Source: Beaufortia kweichowensis (lineage: Eukaryota > Chordata > Actinopteri > Cypriniformes > Gastromyzontidae). From it: a stretch of 64,000 nt of DNA. The notes below the pieces were generated by a model. The model ran no database searches, was not told where the DNA came from, and saw only the letters and a program-made list of their open reading frames with translations. A program made the translations under genes and the position numbers. The stretch spans positions 8,223,988 to 8,287,987 of the forward strand of contig CM032794.1 of the NCBI GenBank assembly GCA_019155185.1. Direction: 5' to 3'. Shown piece by piece: positions 50,193 through 63,564 of the stretch. Position 1 is the stretch's first letter; every line of letters begins with the position of its first letter.

Positions 50193-51224
50193 AAGTGCTG
50201 ACCTCATGGGGATCGGGCCTCTGATCTCACCCAGAATAAAAAAAAGAGTCTTAACAAGACATGCTTGCAGGTGAGCTCTCACCTTACGTCTGAATGGAGC
50301 TCTTACATCCATGTACAGCAGTAATATCAAACATTGAGCAATTATATGAATGCCGTAATTGTTTAGAATGTGAAATTAAATAGGAACGCTTTCTAAATAG
50401 TTTAGTGTGTGGTATTAATATTGTGCTAAACAAATGGTTTTCACAGTGTTTTATTATGTAAATACTATTACTGAAATTATTTGTTTAACTTATAATAAAA
50501 CATGAAAAGCCATGCTTTATTAAAACATTTGTGTAAATATGAACACTATCAAGACTATAGGTCACACAATAGACAAAAACTAACACAAAATTTAAAAATA
50601 TAAATCATGACAAATTCAGCTGAATCAAGTGTTTAACCATACATGTCCTTGGCGTAAGGGCACAGGCTCCAGGGCTCTGGCACAGTCATGCCCCCTAAGA
50701 CGACTGGCATCTCGCCCCACTGTCATTCCACACAGACACTCACACAGTCGATCGGAGAGCGATGCCCTCATGTCACGCTGATGAAAGTTTGTAATAAGTC
50801 TGACCAGGGCTGATGAGATGCTGTTGACTGAGACTGATCCCAAAAGTACTCGAGGCGGACACGGATCATTCAACCTTGTAAAAGGAGAAACATGCAGAAT
50901 AAGCAAATGTACACGTATGATGTTAAACATTTACATTACAAAATATTCAAAATATAAAAGTCTTTGTATTTTTTCAATGTCAATTCACAGGGTTCATAAA
51001 CCTGTCTATTTAGACTTATTAGATAAATACATCAGGTTGCTATATGGACCTGTCTGCGTGTGCAAATCAAGGAGTCTATCCTGCAATAACCCTCAAGCTA
51101 AACTCTTTTCTTATCTCTCTCGCTCTCTCTCTCTCCCCCTCCTGGGATTTCCTATATCTGATGGAGAGGCTGTAAAGTTTGTTTGCTTTAGCTCACTCTT
51201 TGATGCTGTCACATTTGATCGGCT

Positions 51225-51400
51225 CAGAAAGTTCTGGTCCATCAACTGCTTGCAAATTAGAAAACCTTGTACATGAAGTTACAATTGTGCAGCCGGCGGC
51301 ACTTGTTCCATACCCACATAAAGCAGCAATCCTGGCTCGCCTTCCCAAACTGCATCATGTCTTCGGTTTGTTGTCACACTTACCTATGTGAAGAAAGGTT
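51225..51400. promoter_or_regulatory. Candidate conserved non-coding element
   Basis: Repeat-free block with GCAAATTAGAAAACC and GTTACAATTGTGCAGCCGG. Open frames across it have no recognisable product. Inferred. Confidence 0.25.
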
Positions 51401-52764
51401 ATTTGTCAAGACAGGAGTTGGGGTGATTACCAAGGAAAGTAATAAGCAGAACATTGCAGGGATGACAAATATGAGGAGTATTCAGTGTAGCTTCTAGAGA
51501 TGAGAGTTTGTTGACATATATTGCAGTTCTTAGATGTTGTAAGAAATTATGCATGCTCGGAAGTCTATTCAAAACTGCACACAAGACTTTGTACAAGGTC
51601 TTTTGAGGTTGTCACATAGGAAGTTGCATTATTGCCTTGCTCAAGCAGTGGTTTTGTATCATGTTTTAAAACACTTAAATTTATCCTGATTTACAATAAA
51701 TTCACATATTCAGTTTTGAATCCAAAAAAGTTTTGTTTGTTTGAATCTATAAAAGACTGTTCAATCGCTCATTCCTTTGTGACAACTTACCCCATATAGT
51801 GTGACATCATGTCCCAAAATTCATGTGTGTTCCATAAACTGAATCTTAAAATGTTCAATTATTTTTGATGTGTGCCTATACAGAAATTGACTTTAAAAAT
51901 AGTGAAGTAAAAAAAAACATGACATCTAGCCTCTGTCTCTCCTATGTGTCGTTTTAAGAAAAACAAATTGCAAATTGCAGTCAAGCCCCACAAAACGCTG
52001 AAATCTTCAAACCTACCACTCTGTTTTCCATCCACAGAGAGTTCTCTCTCTTTTACTCCAGTCCCAGCAGCCTGTTTGCATACAGTGCTTGTAGCAGAGT
52101 CTCTCTTACTCAATCTTGTCGCATTAGCATATGCTCGTGACAGCTTTGGACGCCAGTGGGTGGATCTCTGCACCTCTCGTGTGAGGTAGAGGGTATCGCT
52201 CGTGTTGCTCTGTGTCTGTTATGTAAACCGTAGGCTTTAGATGGAGCTTGCTGACGGGGCCCGTGACGTAGCTCTGCCAGGGAGTGGACCCGACAGGCCC
52301 TGATCGCCCGAATGACAGAACTAATCTCTAGACCCGGTGCCATGCTCCGAACTGCACTCTGATCAGCTCCCATTAGAACTAAACACTTTGAATGATTTGG
52401 AATGAAATCAAAATCAATTTGCGCAGCCCTCTATTCCAGCCGTCCCCCTGGGCAACGGGCCTTGTCACATCCTGTCGTGCCGAAATTGACGTTTTGACAC
52501 ACGCATGCAGGGGAAAAAAGCACGTAGTGAGTGAGTGGGGGAGAGAGGAATGAGTGAAGATGAGAAAAAGCAAAGCCCAATGAAGACGAGACGATGGTAG
52601 TTTAGGAGTATTCCAACGTGTCACTGCTGAGGAAGGACAATCATGAGCTGTCAGTCAACTAATTTGCAGGACTGGAGGCCTTTTAGCTTTGCAGAGAGTT
52701 TCTTTTACTCGTGGGGTTTGCAAATTCGTGCTCTTGTCCGATCGCGGCTCGGCTCTGTGGTTCG

Positions 52765-52774
52765 TGATTGACAG
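52765..52774 (+). promoter_or_regulatory. Perfect Pbx-Meis decamer TGATTGACAG
   Basis: Exact match to the Pbx-Meis/Prep heterodimer site, with a second Meis half-site TGACAG starting 3 bp later (52778). It lies 17 kb downstream of the tshz3 stop codon. Binding inferred. Confidence 0.42.
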
Positions 52775-53599
52775 AGTGACAGAGGAAAGGTAACCTTATG
52801 GATGGGTCTGTGATGTGAGGTTTGAATGACAGCGTTTGTCACAAGGTTGGACATGGTGAAATGTGATTGGCAGGCATGCGTCTGCCTGAGAACACAACTT
52901 TTTTCTTCTCCCTGCTTGTGACATTGTACATCTGCCAGAGACATGCACGTCTAAGCAACGAGATGGGAAAGAGACAGAAAGAGAGATTCTGTGTGTGTGC
53001 GTATCTGCGTGAGATGTGTGTGTGTTTGTATATGCTCATGTTTGAGCGTATATTTGTGAAAGCGTGCGTGTGTACATTGAATCAGGTCACTGTGAGGTGA
53101 GTGCCCTTATCAGGCACGCACAGAAGATGTCGTCCATTTGCAATGACACTGGCTGCGATATCAGGGTTCGGCTTGCGGGGGGAGATGTACTGTTTGTCGT
53201 TTTGACAGTTTTGGGTGGGCTCGGTGCATCTCGCGGCACACGCGGTGTGAACTTTGCTAGAGATCCGTCAGTCTTTGCTCGTCTTGTGGGGATTTCAAAC
53301 CTAAAAAAACAAGAAAAGAGGGTAACTATCACACACAAGATATTTTAATCAGCCCTAGTGCTTTAGTGCTGCTTTAAGGCTTAGACGTTTTTCTTTAGCA
53401 GAGACATTATTACCACACTAGCATTCAAAATAACTTCCTAGATTGTAGGGGAATTAATTGAAGCCGACATCCACAGGCAGACATGCGGTTAGCTGCCACC
53501 TCAGTTGTTGTGCTGGAACACGTCTGTTCGAACAATAACAATGATGATGTTGTTTACATACCAATGCGCTTGGGTTGAAAATAAGTAGAGTGTCTTGCA

Positions 53600-53860
53600 A
53601 CCACCTTAGTGTAATTCAATTATTTTTGGTCGACTTTACTTAATGATATAATTAGTCTGTTGTAATGATAATGAATTACTCCATAATTAAAGGTCCATCA
53701 ATGGACATTAATTTAAAGTGTTGGCTAATTAATCTTTTCTTTGAAGATTTTCCCCATCTTGATATGCACCTGGATATGTGCTTCGCTTTAAACAGCTGTG
53801 CAGGTTGCGACTAGCCGGATCAGGAACATCTGGAGTGACTTCAGATGTGATACGATGCTT
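53600..53860. promoter_or_regulatory. Candidate conserved non-coding element
   Basis: Many TAAT cores in varied context: TTCAATTATTTTTGG, GATATAATTAGTC, GATAATGAATTACTCC, CATAATTAAAGG, GCTAATTAATC, then GTTGCGAC and CAGCTGTGCAGG. It resembles homeobox-rich enhancers. Inferred. Confidence 0.35.
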
Positions 53861-54739
53861 CCACTGGTCAGTAGCCAAGTGTGGATATGACACTTTCACT
53901 AAATAAGCGAATCAGAAAAATGTCAGTTCATTGTATACGTGTTGACATTGAGGGCTATGTTGGCTGGTTTGGGGGACGGCGTGTCACTTTTGACCCTGTG
54001 GAAACACGAGGCCTTCATTGCCATTAGTCACGGAAGTACGCTTGACTTTAACATCCATTGAGAGGCGGAAATGTTTCTCTGAGTGATCAAAGTTGTCGGA
54101 TGCTGGTGAACATCTTTAGTAATTGTACAGCGGCCAAGAGGAACACAGGAGATTACAATTAGATATAGAGTTCAGATGTTAATGGCAACCACCGGGTCAG
54201 AAGGTCTTTTTTGGTGCAATTACACAAAAGTAACTAGTAAAGAACACGTGTGAATCTTCCATGCTGAATACAGATTCCCAATGCTGCTAATAAAACATGT
54301 TATTTCTCTACTATCGACATTATATTTCTGTATTTACACTTACAATAATGCATTCGGCAGATGCATATCCAGATATCGAACCTCCTGTGTAATCTTTGCA
54401 CTGCAACTAATTTACAGAAATCCTTTATGCATTTCATTACGAGAGCTATTTAAGAAAAACACTGATAACCTATATATTTACAAAACCTGCTGGTGTCAAA
54501 AAAATACTGCATAAACGCTTCACCTGCAATGCAGTCATAGCAATGTTGCTAACATCAACGTCACATGACATGCGATATCACACAACATAAAAGAAAATTA
54601 TGTCTAAAAAAAGTGTAATCCCCAATGTGTTCCTTTGATAAGATGAAATCAGTCACTTTTTCTGTGCTAATGTTTACAGCGTTTCAGCTACAATGGGCAG
54701 GTGATTAGACAGGATGGGGGACAGTGGAAGTGAAGACCT

Positions 54740-54980
54740 CTCTCTCTCCCTCTCATCGCTAATGACGAGTCACATGTGCGCAGCTCTCCAGCTTTGACAG
54801 ACATAGTGTCAATCATCACCACGGAAACAGACCCCATGATGTCACCCAGCTGGCCCTGCTTGACAGCTGATGGGCATCAGAGACAGAGCTGATTCTTTCC
54901 CTGCGCTCTGATTGGCTGGATTATTCTGCTGCAGTGCTAATGACTATGGTGCAAAATGGCTGTAATCTCATTATGGCAAA
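54740..54980. promoter_or_regulatory. Candidate enhancer with several Meis/Pbx-type sites
   Basis: TTTGACAG (54793-54800), TGTCAATCA (54807-54815, reverse complement of TGATTGACA) and TTGACAGCTGATGG (54860-54873) lie within 81 bp, with GCTAATGAC on both flanks (about 54759 and 54936). Repeat-free. Function inferred. Confidence 0.4.
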
Positions 54981-56224
54981 AACAGGATTTATTCCTCTTG
55001 CACTTGCATTCTCCATTTTAGCTTTTTGTTCGTCTGTACTTTGTGGTAGTTGTAGTTTAATATTTTTTCTATCTTTATTTTTTTTAATAAAATATTATAT
55101 TAATGCATTTAATGCCATTTTTAATAGATTTTCTAATATAGGATTCAAATGGGAGAATTTTTTGTGGTTATTCTTACATTTAAATCATGTGGGATAATTT
55201 ATAAATAGATACCTAAATAGTAAACACAAAGGCACACAATACAATCCTACATAAACTTACAGTATAGACAGATGCTGACAACTGCTGCTAAATGTCAGGA
55301 GGCTGTAGTCAGGCAGAGAGGAGGAGGAGACGGGTGAAGGGTGTACAATAGACAATCAGACCGCACACTCCCATGGGTGTAATCTTGCTTTGTTTATGTT
55401 ACCAGAGTGTTATTTTAGCTGTCTGTTTGGGCCACAGTGTGAATGACGTGGATATGGATATACTGTCTTGTGTCTGTGGACAGGGTTGGCTGCACAACTC
55501 GTCTTGCTTTGTTAATGGCAGAGTTAATGCATGAACAGAGATTGAAATGCAAAAAGACTCACAGTTATCTGGTTTTACGTGATTGTGATTATAGGATTGT
55601 CATTCTGATAGTGAAGGTCGATGGTCATGGTATAATGGTACAGAAATAGTACCAAATGGTAAGAATATGTAACACAGTATTTCAAGATTATATATATATA
55701 GTAAATTTCCCTACAAAACAATGTCACCATTTTTGTGGGTGTTGCAAATAAAAACAAACACTTGCAGGCTTTGTAGCACAGGCCTTATAGTTTTAGTCAT
55801 AGTGTGATAAACTTATGGTTTGGTTTTCACCATTGTTCAAAGTTCTACATCGTATTCAGATATAAATATACAAAGTGTGCTTTGATGTAATATGCCGGAT
55901 TGTGTAAAATACAAGTCTGTTAAATAATACAATGCAAACACATAACTGCAGGTTTCCCCTTGTGATACCATCAGCATTACCAAAAGCACACTGGAATGTG
56001 AGCTGAAAGCTGGAATTTGGGTCCTGTGTGGGAACCTGGACTAATAGAATATTAGAAGATTATATTTAACAAAGTGTCTATCTCAAACAAGGTCCATTTT
56101 TCATTTGACAGGCGTTCCGGGGAGGCCCAGAGAGGAAGAGATGGCTGTCGGAAAACGCTGGTTTGAGATTGGCTTAGTATCCATTAAAGTGTGGAGCATG
56201 GTGCATATTTTCATTATTCACACA

Positions 56225-56430
56225 AAGGTACGTGTCAGCTAATCACGGCGAAATCGCGAGCGTTTAAAAAGCCAACAGACAGACTCCATCCATTACGTCA
56301 ATTATGAATTAGCACCTCTCCGCCATCTCGCCGCACGGAAATGTCTAGTGCTGTCTTAATTAGCCAAACACAGGGCATCAATTCCTCCCAGCCAATGCTG
56401 TCTCCTCCTGCGCTCGCGCACGCACACTGA
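56225..56430. promoter_or_regulatory. Candidate conserved non-coding element
   Basis: Balanced block with GCTAATCACGG, CAATTATGAATTAGCACC and CTTAATTAGCC. Inferred from texture. Confidence 0.33.
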
Positions 56431-56759
56431 GCTCAGATTTGAAATGGCGCATGGGGACATTTAATGAGACAAGCGCTCGTGTTTGTCATGCTTTGACGAT
56501 ACATTACTGATCTGATATCCTCGGCTGTTTCAAGTGTAAAACACATCAGTTGTACTTGTCCCGAGCTAGACTGTACAGGAAAAGTTAACAGCCAGACACA
56601 ATATATCACATTAATGCACACACCTGCTGAAATCACATTCTCATACCAGTAATAAATTACCAAAATGAGTGTTTTGCAGCGCACCGCTCAGTCATAAATA
56701 AAACTCAATAACAACAGGATACGTTTGCTAGCAAGCCAAGTACGAAGTCCAGCGGCAGA

Positions 56760-56960
56760 GCAAAGCTGGTCTCTGTTGTCCAGCTGCAAGCGTGTCACTG
56801 TCTCTTTAAGTTAGCCCCTCCCCGTCCCTCCCGCTGCCACGGCTACAGCCAACGAGCATTGTGAAGTGTGACATGATCATGCTCACTTTCCGTAGTTAAG
56901 CCCTCGCCGGGGGTCGGCCTCTCCAGCTGCTCAATGAGTCATTTGATTGTCATCCACCTA
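56760..56960. promoter_or_regulatory. GC-richer candidate regulatory block
   Basis: GC-rich stretch with CACTGTCTCTTTAAG, CCCTCCCCGTCCCTCCCGC (Sp/Klf-like) and TGAGTCATTTGATTGTCATCC (AP-1-like TGAGTCA at 56935-56941). Followed by purine-rich sequence. Inferred. Confidence 0.28.
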
Positions 56961-57094
56961 GTGCACTCACATAGAGAGGAAAGAAAGAGAGGGAGACAGA
57001 AAGGGTGGGAAGAGAGAGGGAGATACATTGGAGGACGAGAGACATTGGAGGCAAATGGGAGAGAATGAAAGAATAGAGCTTGTGAAAGACAGAC

Positions 57095-57098
<4 letters not shown>

Positions 57099-57134
<36 letters not shown>
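57099..57134. repeat. GA microsatellite, 36 bp
   Basis: Eighteen uninterrupted GA units inside a longer purine-rich stretch (56975-57180). Confidence 0.94.
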
Positions 57135-57135
<1 letters not shown>

Positions 57136-58543
57136 CAGAAAGATAGAAGGAGAGAGATAGAGCAAGAAAGGGGGAAATGGAGCCTGGAGCCGTGTCTACT
57201 GAGGATGACAAGCAGTCACAGAGTCTAAACCCCCGCGCAGAAATAAGTGAGTTAGAACAGGGCTTCTGGCTCTGTAATAAACCGTTTAATGGACAGACAG
57301 GCTCTCCTTGCCTACCTCAGGGTAACACTAAATCCCTCTTTATTGTACTTTGCACAGATGTTAGTGAGTTATCCATTTCTCTAATCACACTGGATGCTGG
57401 GACATCCATCTTGAGTTGAAAAATAACCCCTCGCCTTTCTCCCTTTCACAAACATCCCACAATTCCTCCGTCTCTCCTCCCCTTTAATGTTGGCAGTGAG
57501 TCATATAAGGGTCACTCGCACCAATACAAATAGAATTCAAACAATATTGTGTCCCGATTCGAGGCTTCATGCGATTAAGAACAGCCTGCGGTCAGGTTTG
57601 TTTTATAGGTTATGGTGCTGTTTCAGAGGGTGCGGCATCTGGACATGATATTGCCGAGCGTCTTGTCATAAAGACACACGCAATGTCCCGAGGCCTTCGT
57701 CGCAATAACGTGATTCGCCAGCAACAATGTCAGATTGTTTTTGAACTCACAGAATTTCATAACGGCCTCACAGTCTCAGCCAACACCGGCAAACACAATT
57801 AAGTCATTGATAAACAACAAAGTGGAGTGGAAAAGTAAGTTTGGATTACAGGAGTCTATGTGAAGATAAAACGATAAGCAAGAGCATATTTGATTTAACC
57901 TGATGTAATCACATTTATTAAAAATCAATACAGGGAGAAACGGATAGTCATATCTTTAAAAAAAATATTTGGTCATTTTGTTCTGTGCTTTTTTACTGTA
58001 AAGTGATGGCTTTGTTCTATGGCTATTTTGACCTGTGCGGGAACAATATTGTGCATTCCTCTATACAGCTGTTTTTATGTGGTTATTTTGTCTTTTTAGT
58101 CTGACTTTTAACGGCACAGTATCTTGCCTTCATCAGACTGTTGTGAGAGACAGGATGTCTATGACACTGAGCATGTGAGATATTAAAAAAGAAAGAAAGA
58201 AAGAAGGCAGAGGAGAAAAGAAGCGAGACTGATTCGGCATTCAGCGAAACGCAGACGGGTTAAATCTGGAAGCGTGACAAAAATGTGTCCAGCCTAATGA
58301 TGTCAACTAGTGTTTTCATTGCATTGTGCCTTCCTGCTCTCTCTCCTTTCCTATCTGTGTTCTTCTCATTCTCCTAACTGCTGAGAAAAGCTCTGACACA
58401 AACACAGTGTCATGTGAACACACCCACCTTCTTCTTCTACCTATTACTGTAATCTTGCCATCATACACAGACAATACAATACTTTTGTGAGAGATACCGA
58501 ATGTCAAAAAGGGCCACATGGAAATGTTGTGTCTCAGCTAAAG

Positions 58544-58634
58544 ATTCTTTCTGAACCCTAGATTTGTGACCCCACAGAGTGGGTGATTTTGATTTATACA
58601 AATGACATCCTATAATATATATCAAACATAACTC

Positions 58635-58671
<37 letters not shown>

Positions 58672-58754
58672 TGCTGCTGCTGCTGTTATTATTATTTTTT
58701 ATTTTTGCTGTTATTATTATTATTATTATTATTATCAATAATAATAATAACAAA

Positions 58755-58785
<31 letters not shown>

Positions 58786-59012
58786 AACTTACTACAAAAG
58801 TACATTACGCTATGTACATTGAATGCACTGTATTATGTATCTGGCAAGTGCACACATGTAAATAAATTATTTAATAATAAATGTTTTGTTATTTTTAAGA
58901 AAATAAATTGGCACCTGTAACATCCTAAAATGTTTAACTTAATTCTGCCATGTGGGGTGGGATAAAAGTGTGGGGTCACAAAAACTGGGTCAGAAAAGGT
59001 TAAGAACCTCTG
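58544..59012. mobile_element. hAT-like non-autonomous element relic
   Basis: TTTGTGACCCCACA on the left (58563-58576) is mirrored by TGTGGGGTCACAAA on the right (58969-58982), and the match extends outward with gaps. The right end GGTTAAGAACCTCTG (reverse complement CAGAGGTTCTTAACC) is typical of fish hAT miniature elements. The left outer end is degraded, so the boundary and the 8-bp target duplication cannot be fixed. No transposase remains; the interior is filled by trinucleotide repeats. Confidence 0.55.
58635..58788. repeat. Compound trinucleotide cluster (TAA, GCT, TTA, AAT, AGA)
   Basis: In order: TAA repeats 58635-58671, GCT repeats 58673-58684, TTA repeats 58711-58735, AAT repeats 58738-58750, GAA repeats 58757-58788. 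TAA and TTA blocks are complementary on one strand. Confidence 0.92.
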
Positions 59013-59539
59013 CTTTAAGCACAAACTAGGTGCTGAGGAGCAAGGACTGTAAGTTCTGGAGAGGAGCGTGAGTAAAGGGTCACAGGGAGTTCAGAGAGAG
59101 TGAATGAGTGATGGCCGTAGAGTGAGGGGCTCTGTTGCCGGGTCTTGTACTTTTCTGTGCTGGCTGATGGGCCTCACAGCAGTAGCCTGAGTCTTGATGG
59201 ATTGGCAGCCAGTGAAAGGAAATGTTCCCCCCTCCTCTTTTTTTTACACAAACACACACAATTTCTCTCACACCACCACTATCCCATCATTCCCCCTCCC
59301 ACTGCTTGAGTGAGAGATTTGCCCTCATATTTGGCTCCCCCCTACCACCTCACCAGAACCAGCTGCCCCTGGGCCGCACAGGACACTGGGGGAATGTAGA
59401 GAAGCAAGGGGTAAAGGGTTTAGGGGGCTGGACATCTCATGACCAGGTCAGCGGAGGGGGCTGCCCAGAGGCAGTCTGACTGGCTGGGGCTGAGCTTGAT
59501 CTTGTTGTACCTGGCTGGACACAAAAGGGACCTGGAACA

Positions 59540-59770
59540 GCAGGGGTGGGCTACTAAAATAAACATCAAAGGAGTGGAGGGGATGCACAGCGGACCCTTT
59601 TGTTGCCTGGAAATGGAGGGCTCCCCTGGGGGGTGTCGGCGCTAAATGAGATGGTCCGTCTCGGGCGTGCTTCCTGGTGAAATATTTTTGATAAATAAAT
59701 TACAGGACCCTTGATGCGTTAACAGCTTAGCGTCCACCAAGCCACAGAGAAAATCTGAACATAGGCACGT
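59540..59770. promoter_or_regulatory. Candidate conserved non-coding element
   Basis: Balanced block with CCTTTTGTTGCC (Sox-like), GCGCTAAATGAG and TTGATAAATAAATTAC. Inferred from texture. Confidence 0.27.
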
Positions 59771-60364
59771 ATGTACATCTTTTTTCCCTTCGCCAGCCTG
59801 CTGGAATGAAAGGAGGAATACTGCGTGTCATTTGAATAGCGGCTTGCGATGTCGGTTTCCTCTAGAACGCATCATACACGTTCGGGTTGTGTTCCACCTA
59901 TTGTTCGCCTCGCTCGCTCCCCTGAACATAACAAATCCATTCTGATGTGTGTCTCTGTCGTGTCAAAACAGAGCCCTGATAATGACATGAACTCAAACCT
60001 CTGGAGGTGTCTCTAGGGCTCCGGTGCTCTTCCAGCTATTAGGATTTGTTTGCTTGTTTGTTTTCTGTGTGTAGGGTCCCCATGGATGTGTCTAATTGCT
60101 CAACCTGATTGTGTAATATATTCACAGTCAAGGAGAATAGAATAGCGTGTGTGTTTGAGTTCCTCTGTGAGCACTGCTATAAGTATGTCTCATTTGTACC
60201 TTGTGTTCTAATAAATGTTAAACTGTCAGATAATGTGCTGTGCGACAAACACTGTGAAACTGTTTCTTATGTAAAAGGAGATACAATAAAACAAAGCCAC
60301 TCTGCAAGAGCATTGATTGCATGAGTGTGTTTGTGATTCACCATGTGTCTACCTTCACGTATGT

Positions 60365-60385
60365 CTGTGTGTGTGTGTGTGTGTG
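60365..60385. repeat. TG microsatellite, 21 bp
   Basis: Short TG run, followed by degenerate CGTCTGC-type repeats (60423-60510). Confidence 0.85.
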
Positions 60386-61536
60386 CATCTGCATGCGTGC
60401 ATTCCACCGATTAAACCGCTTGCGTCTGCGCGTCTGCCTGCGCGTCTGCTTGTGAGCAAACGATTGTCTGTGAGATCGGAATGTGCGTCTGCCTGCATGC
60501 GTGCGCTCAAGCGGTTGAGATGGTGGTGGTAAAGGGAGGGCTTGCGGGTAAGAGATGATTATGCCCATCTGTGGTGGGTGCCAGGTGTGCACTCCCCACC
60601 CCCACCTCTTCCCTTCTCGTTCCTCCTCTCCATCCTAGTAACGCTCCACTCCACTCATCACCCTCCATCAGTCTGCTCCAGCTGCCAGCCACCATGCTAA
60701 CTAGTACCAAGGGGCGCAAGCGTGCCTCCGCAGTACGCACTTACCAGCGCAACTGAAGCAACTTTGCAGTCTATAAAAGCACAACTGGATGAGACACTGT
60801 CCAACAGGGCCTGACACCTGCTGTGGTCATAGACTTTCTCTCTGCATGCTTGCCCTGCAAAAAGCCATAAAAAATAAGTCTGGAATAGTGTGGGACTGTG
60901 GGACATCGACTGCTGCATCAGATTTTCTTGCTGTTGATTGCTTGTTGCTTTTTGGTCAATTTAGATTCGCCTCACCTATAAAAACAGTGTTGCCTCACAG
61001 GGGGCGATTTCAGTGATCTTACTACCAGCGTGCATGCGAGATCCGCTTGATTTGCAGCGGCACCCTGTTCCTGTAAGGCTGCCACCCTCGTACACACATA
61101 TACACACACACACACACTGTAGGGCCACCCCACACAGAGAGGACGCGCCTCGTAAAACACCCTGCGACGGGCTAGATTGATCCCCTGGTGAAAATGGGCA
61201 ATATTCCTACTGCATCGATATCAATAAAGCGTCTCAAGCTGGAGGCAGTGCAGGCCTTCTTTTTGTTTCTCTTCCGTGGTGGAAGAAAAAATCCATAGAC
61301 AATTGATGGTGTCTGGAAGAAAGGCTCTATTGGAGTATATCAAATCAGGCTATCGAAGAGAGGAAAGTTTGCCCTGTAAATTAGACTGTTTGCTCCAAGT
61401 TCAGTGATAAAGAGAAAGGAATAGGCATGTCTTTTTTTCTGATACGCTCAGGTTGCTGTGCATCTGTAGCACTCTTACTATCAGACAGCAGCTGTTAATA
61501 TATGGGTTTAGCTGACGAATCATGATCATTTATTGT

Positions 61537-61545
61537 TGATTGACA
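61537..61545 (+). promoter_or_regulatory. Pbx-Meis type core TGATTGACA
   Basis: Nine of ten bases of the Pbx-Meis decamer, in AT-rich 3' flank. Binding inferred. Confidence 0.3.
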
Positions 61546-63564
61546 TTGACTGTCGACTGTGGGTGTTCTTTGGGTAAGCAAACCTATTTCTGTTATCTCT
61601 CTCTTTCTCTCTCTCTGTCTGTCTCTGATTGCAGGTTTAGTGCTGTGGAGGGATGGTGGTCTTCACCGAGTGCTTTGTAGATGAAATCAGGCCAATCAGT
61701 AGCATAATGAGAGGTGTAATATGTCCCCAGAGGTAGTTGGGGGTGGGGGTATCATATTGCCAGAGCCTCTTAAACTATATAATCTCTCCATATACACATA
61801 ATAACAAACACAGTCACACATAGTGTCATTCACCTTAATAATGTATTTTAGTATCCCACATTTAACCTTGCATTATATCTCTTCATGTGCTTTTCCCTTT
61901 TCAATCTCTGTCCTTCCTGTTCTATTAGTAACTCAGAAATGCCTGTGTAAGCAGACTATCCCCAAGATAATTATTCAATAGCAGCAAAAACACACAGTCT
62001 AATTGTAGTCTGGTCCTAATTACACATGGCTTTGTTTTCTAGGAATGCGTTTCAAAGGCACATCAAACACTTTTGAGTTGGGTGAAAAGTAATATAGCCC
62101 AGAACAAATGCAGACCTACTTTGGGAGCAAGTAAATAAATTCATTATTGGTCTATGATAACAAGAAATGTAAAAAATAGCACCAGAGAGAGAAAAAAACA
62201 GACGGTTTTATGTATGTGAGTCATGCTTATTATCTCTTATCTTATGTGTATTAGCATATGCATGAGATTTTTTTTATACTTCAGCCATACAAGCTTGCAA
62301 GAACTCCCTCATTGACAAGAATAAGAATTCAATATCAGCAGAATTAAAAGTTTCCAGCTTTAATATGGAAATGATGCACTTAAATCCAGAGTCCAATAAT
62401 TTGGCCTCTGTTTTTTTACACACACTGATGCGTCGTTCTTGACACGTTTTGATTGGTTTAGGGCCATGTGTGTTCTGTATTCTGACAGGTAAAATACCCT
62501 AAACGTTCAGTAAACAAATATATTAATTGGAGGTAATGCTTTGCTGAGAATGAGGTAATTTTATGATTCTGTTTGCTTGACCACCCATAAACTCCTGACC
62601 ACCCACATGCATACTGTACACAAACTAAACAATGACAAACAGATTTTGTGTTTTTCTGAAATAGGACTAGTGTGTTGAAACCCTGAGAAAATAATGATTT
62701 TATAAAAAGGATGTAAACAAATGACCAATAAAGTTTTGACATTTCTATGCATGACAGATTTTTAGACACCGAGTACTTATGACCGTCTTTCATTTTTTTA
62801 AAACCACATACTGTCTGAACTGACTTAATTGGATTGAGGAAAGCTGTCTATTTCCAATTTCTCTCTCTCTTCCTCCCTCTCTCATTCTTGTTATTTTCTA
62901 CATCCCCTCAGGAACGTGAAATCCACAACATTCACTTTTGTCTGATGTCTGTCAAAGAATAAACATCAGATATGAAATTGGAAAGAAAAAGTGTATTCCA
63001 TCACTGGAAGGATGTACTTCTCTCTTATCAGATATTTGCATCTAAATTGGAGTCTTGCTCTGCCTTTGAAAAGAGCGCCATATTGGGCACACACGCAATA
63101 TGTCTGACTAGAACATAACGGATTGTTAAATGTCCAGTCACGGATGGTTGTTAGTTTTATCCTGCATATTTATTCTCTATGAGTATTATGTCCTTTAGTA
63201 TAACTTCTCTGTTGACATTCATGGCCCATAAAGTGAACTTTGTTGGCTTTTTTATTTACAATCTAGTTGTCCATTCTGCTATTGTTTGTTGTGTTTTGTG
63301 ATCTGTTTATTAAAACAAATTCATAACTTCAGAGCATGGCAGAGTGTGTCAAAATCTGCAAAGCTTTAATTATGTATCGCCAAACATTTTGTGTTTACAC
63401 AGTGCTTTACAGAAATGTGGACTATGTATTTTCAACTATCTCCTCTTAGATCTCTGCAAATGTTTTTTTTTCTTAAATGATCACATTCAAAACATCAATA
63501 TAACATACAAACAAAATATGAATATGGAGGAAAAAGTAATTTCTTATTGTACACTTTACAGTCA

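Noticed and set aside
60571..60756. Possible small gene ending in a Lys/Arg-rich tail
   Set aside because: Pro/Ser-rich low-complexity frame without recognised family, splice sites or start context.
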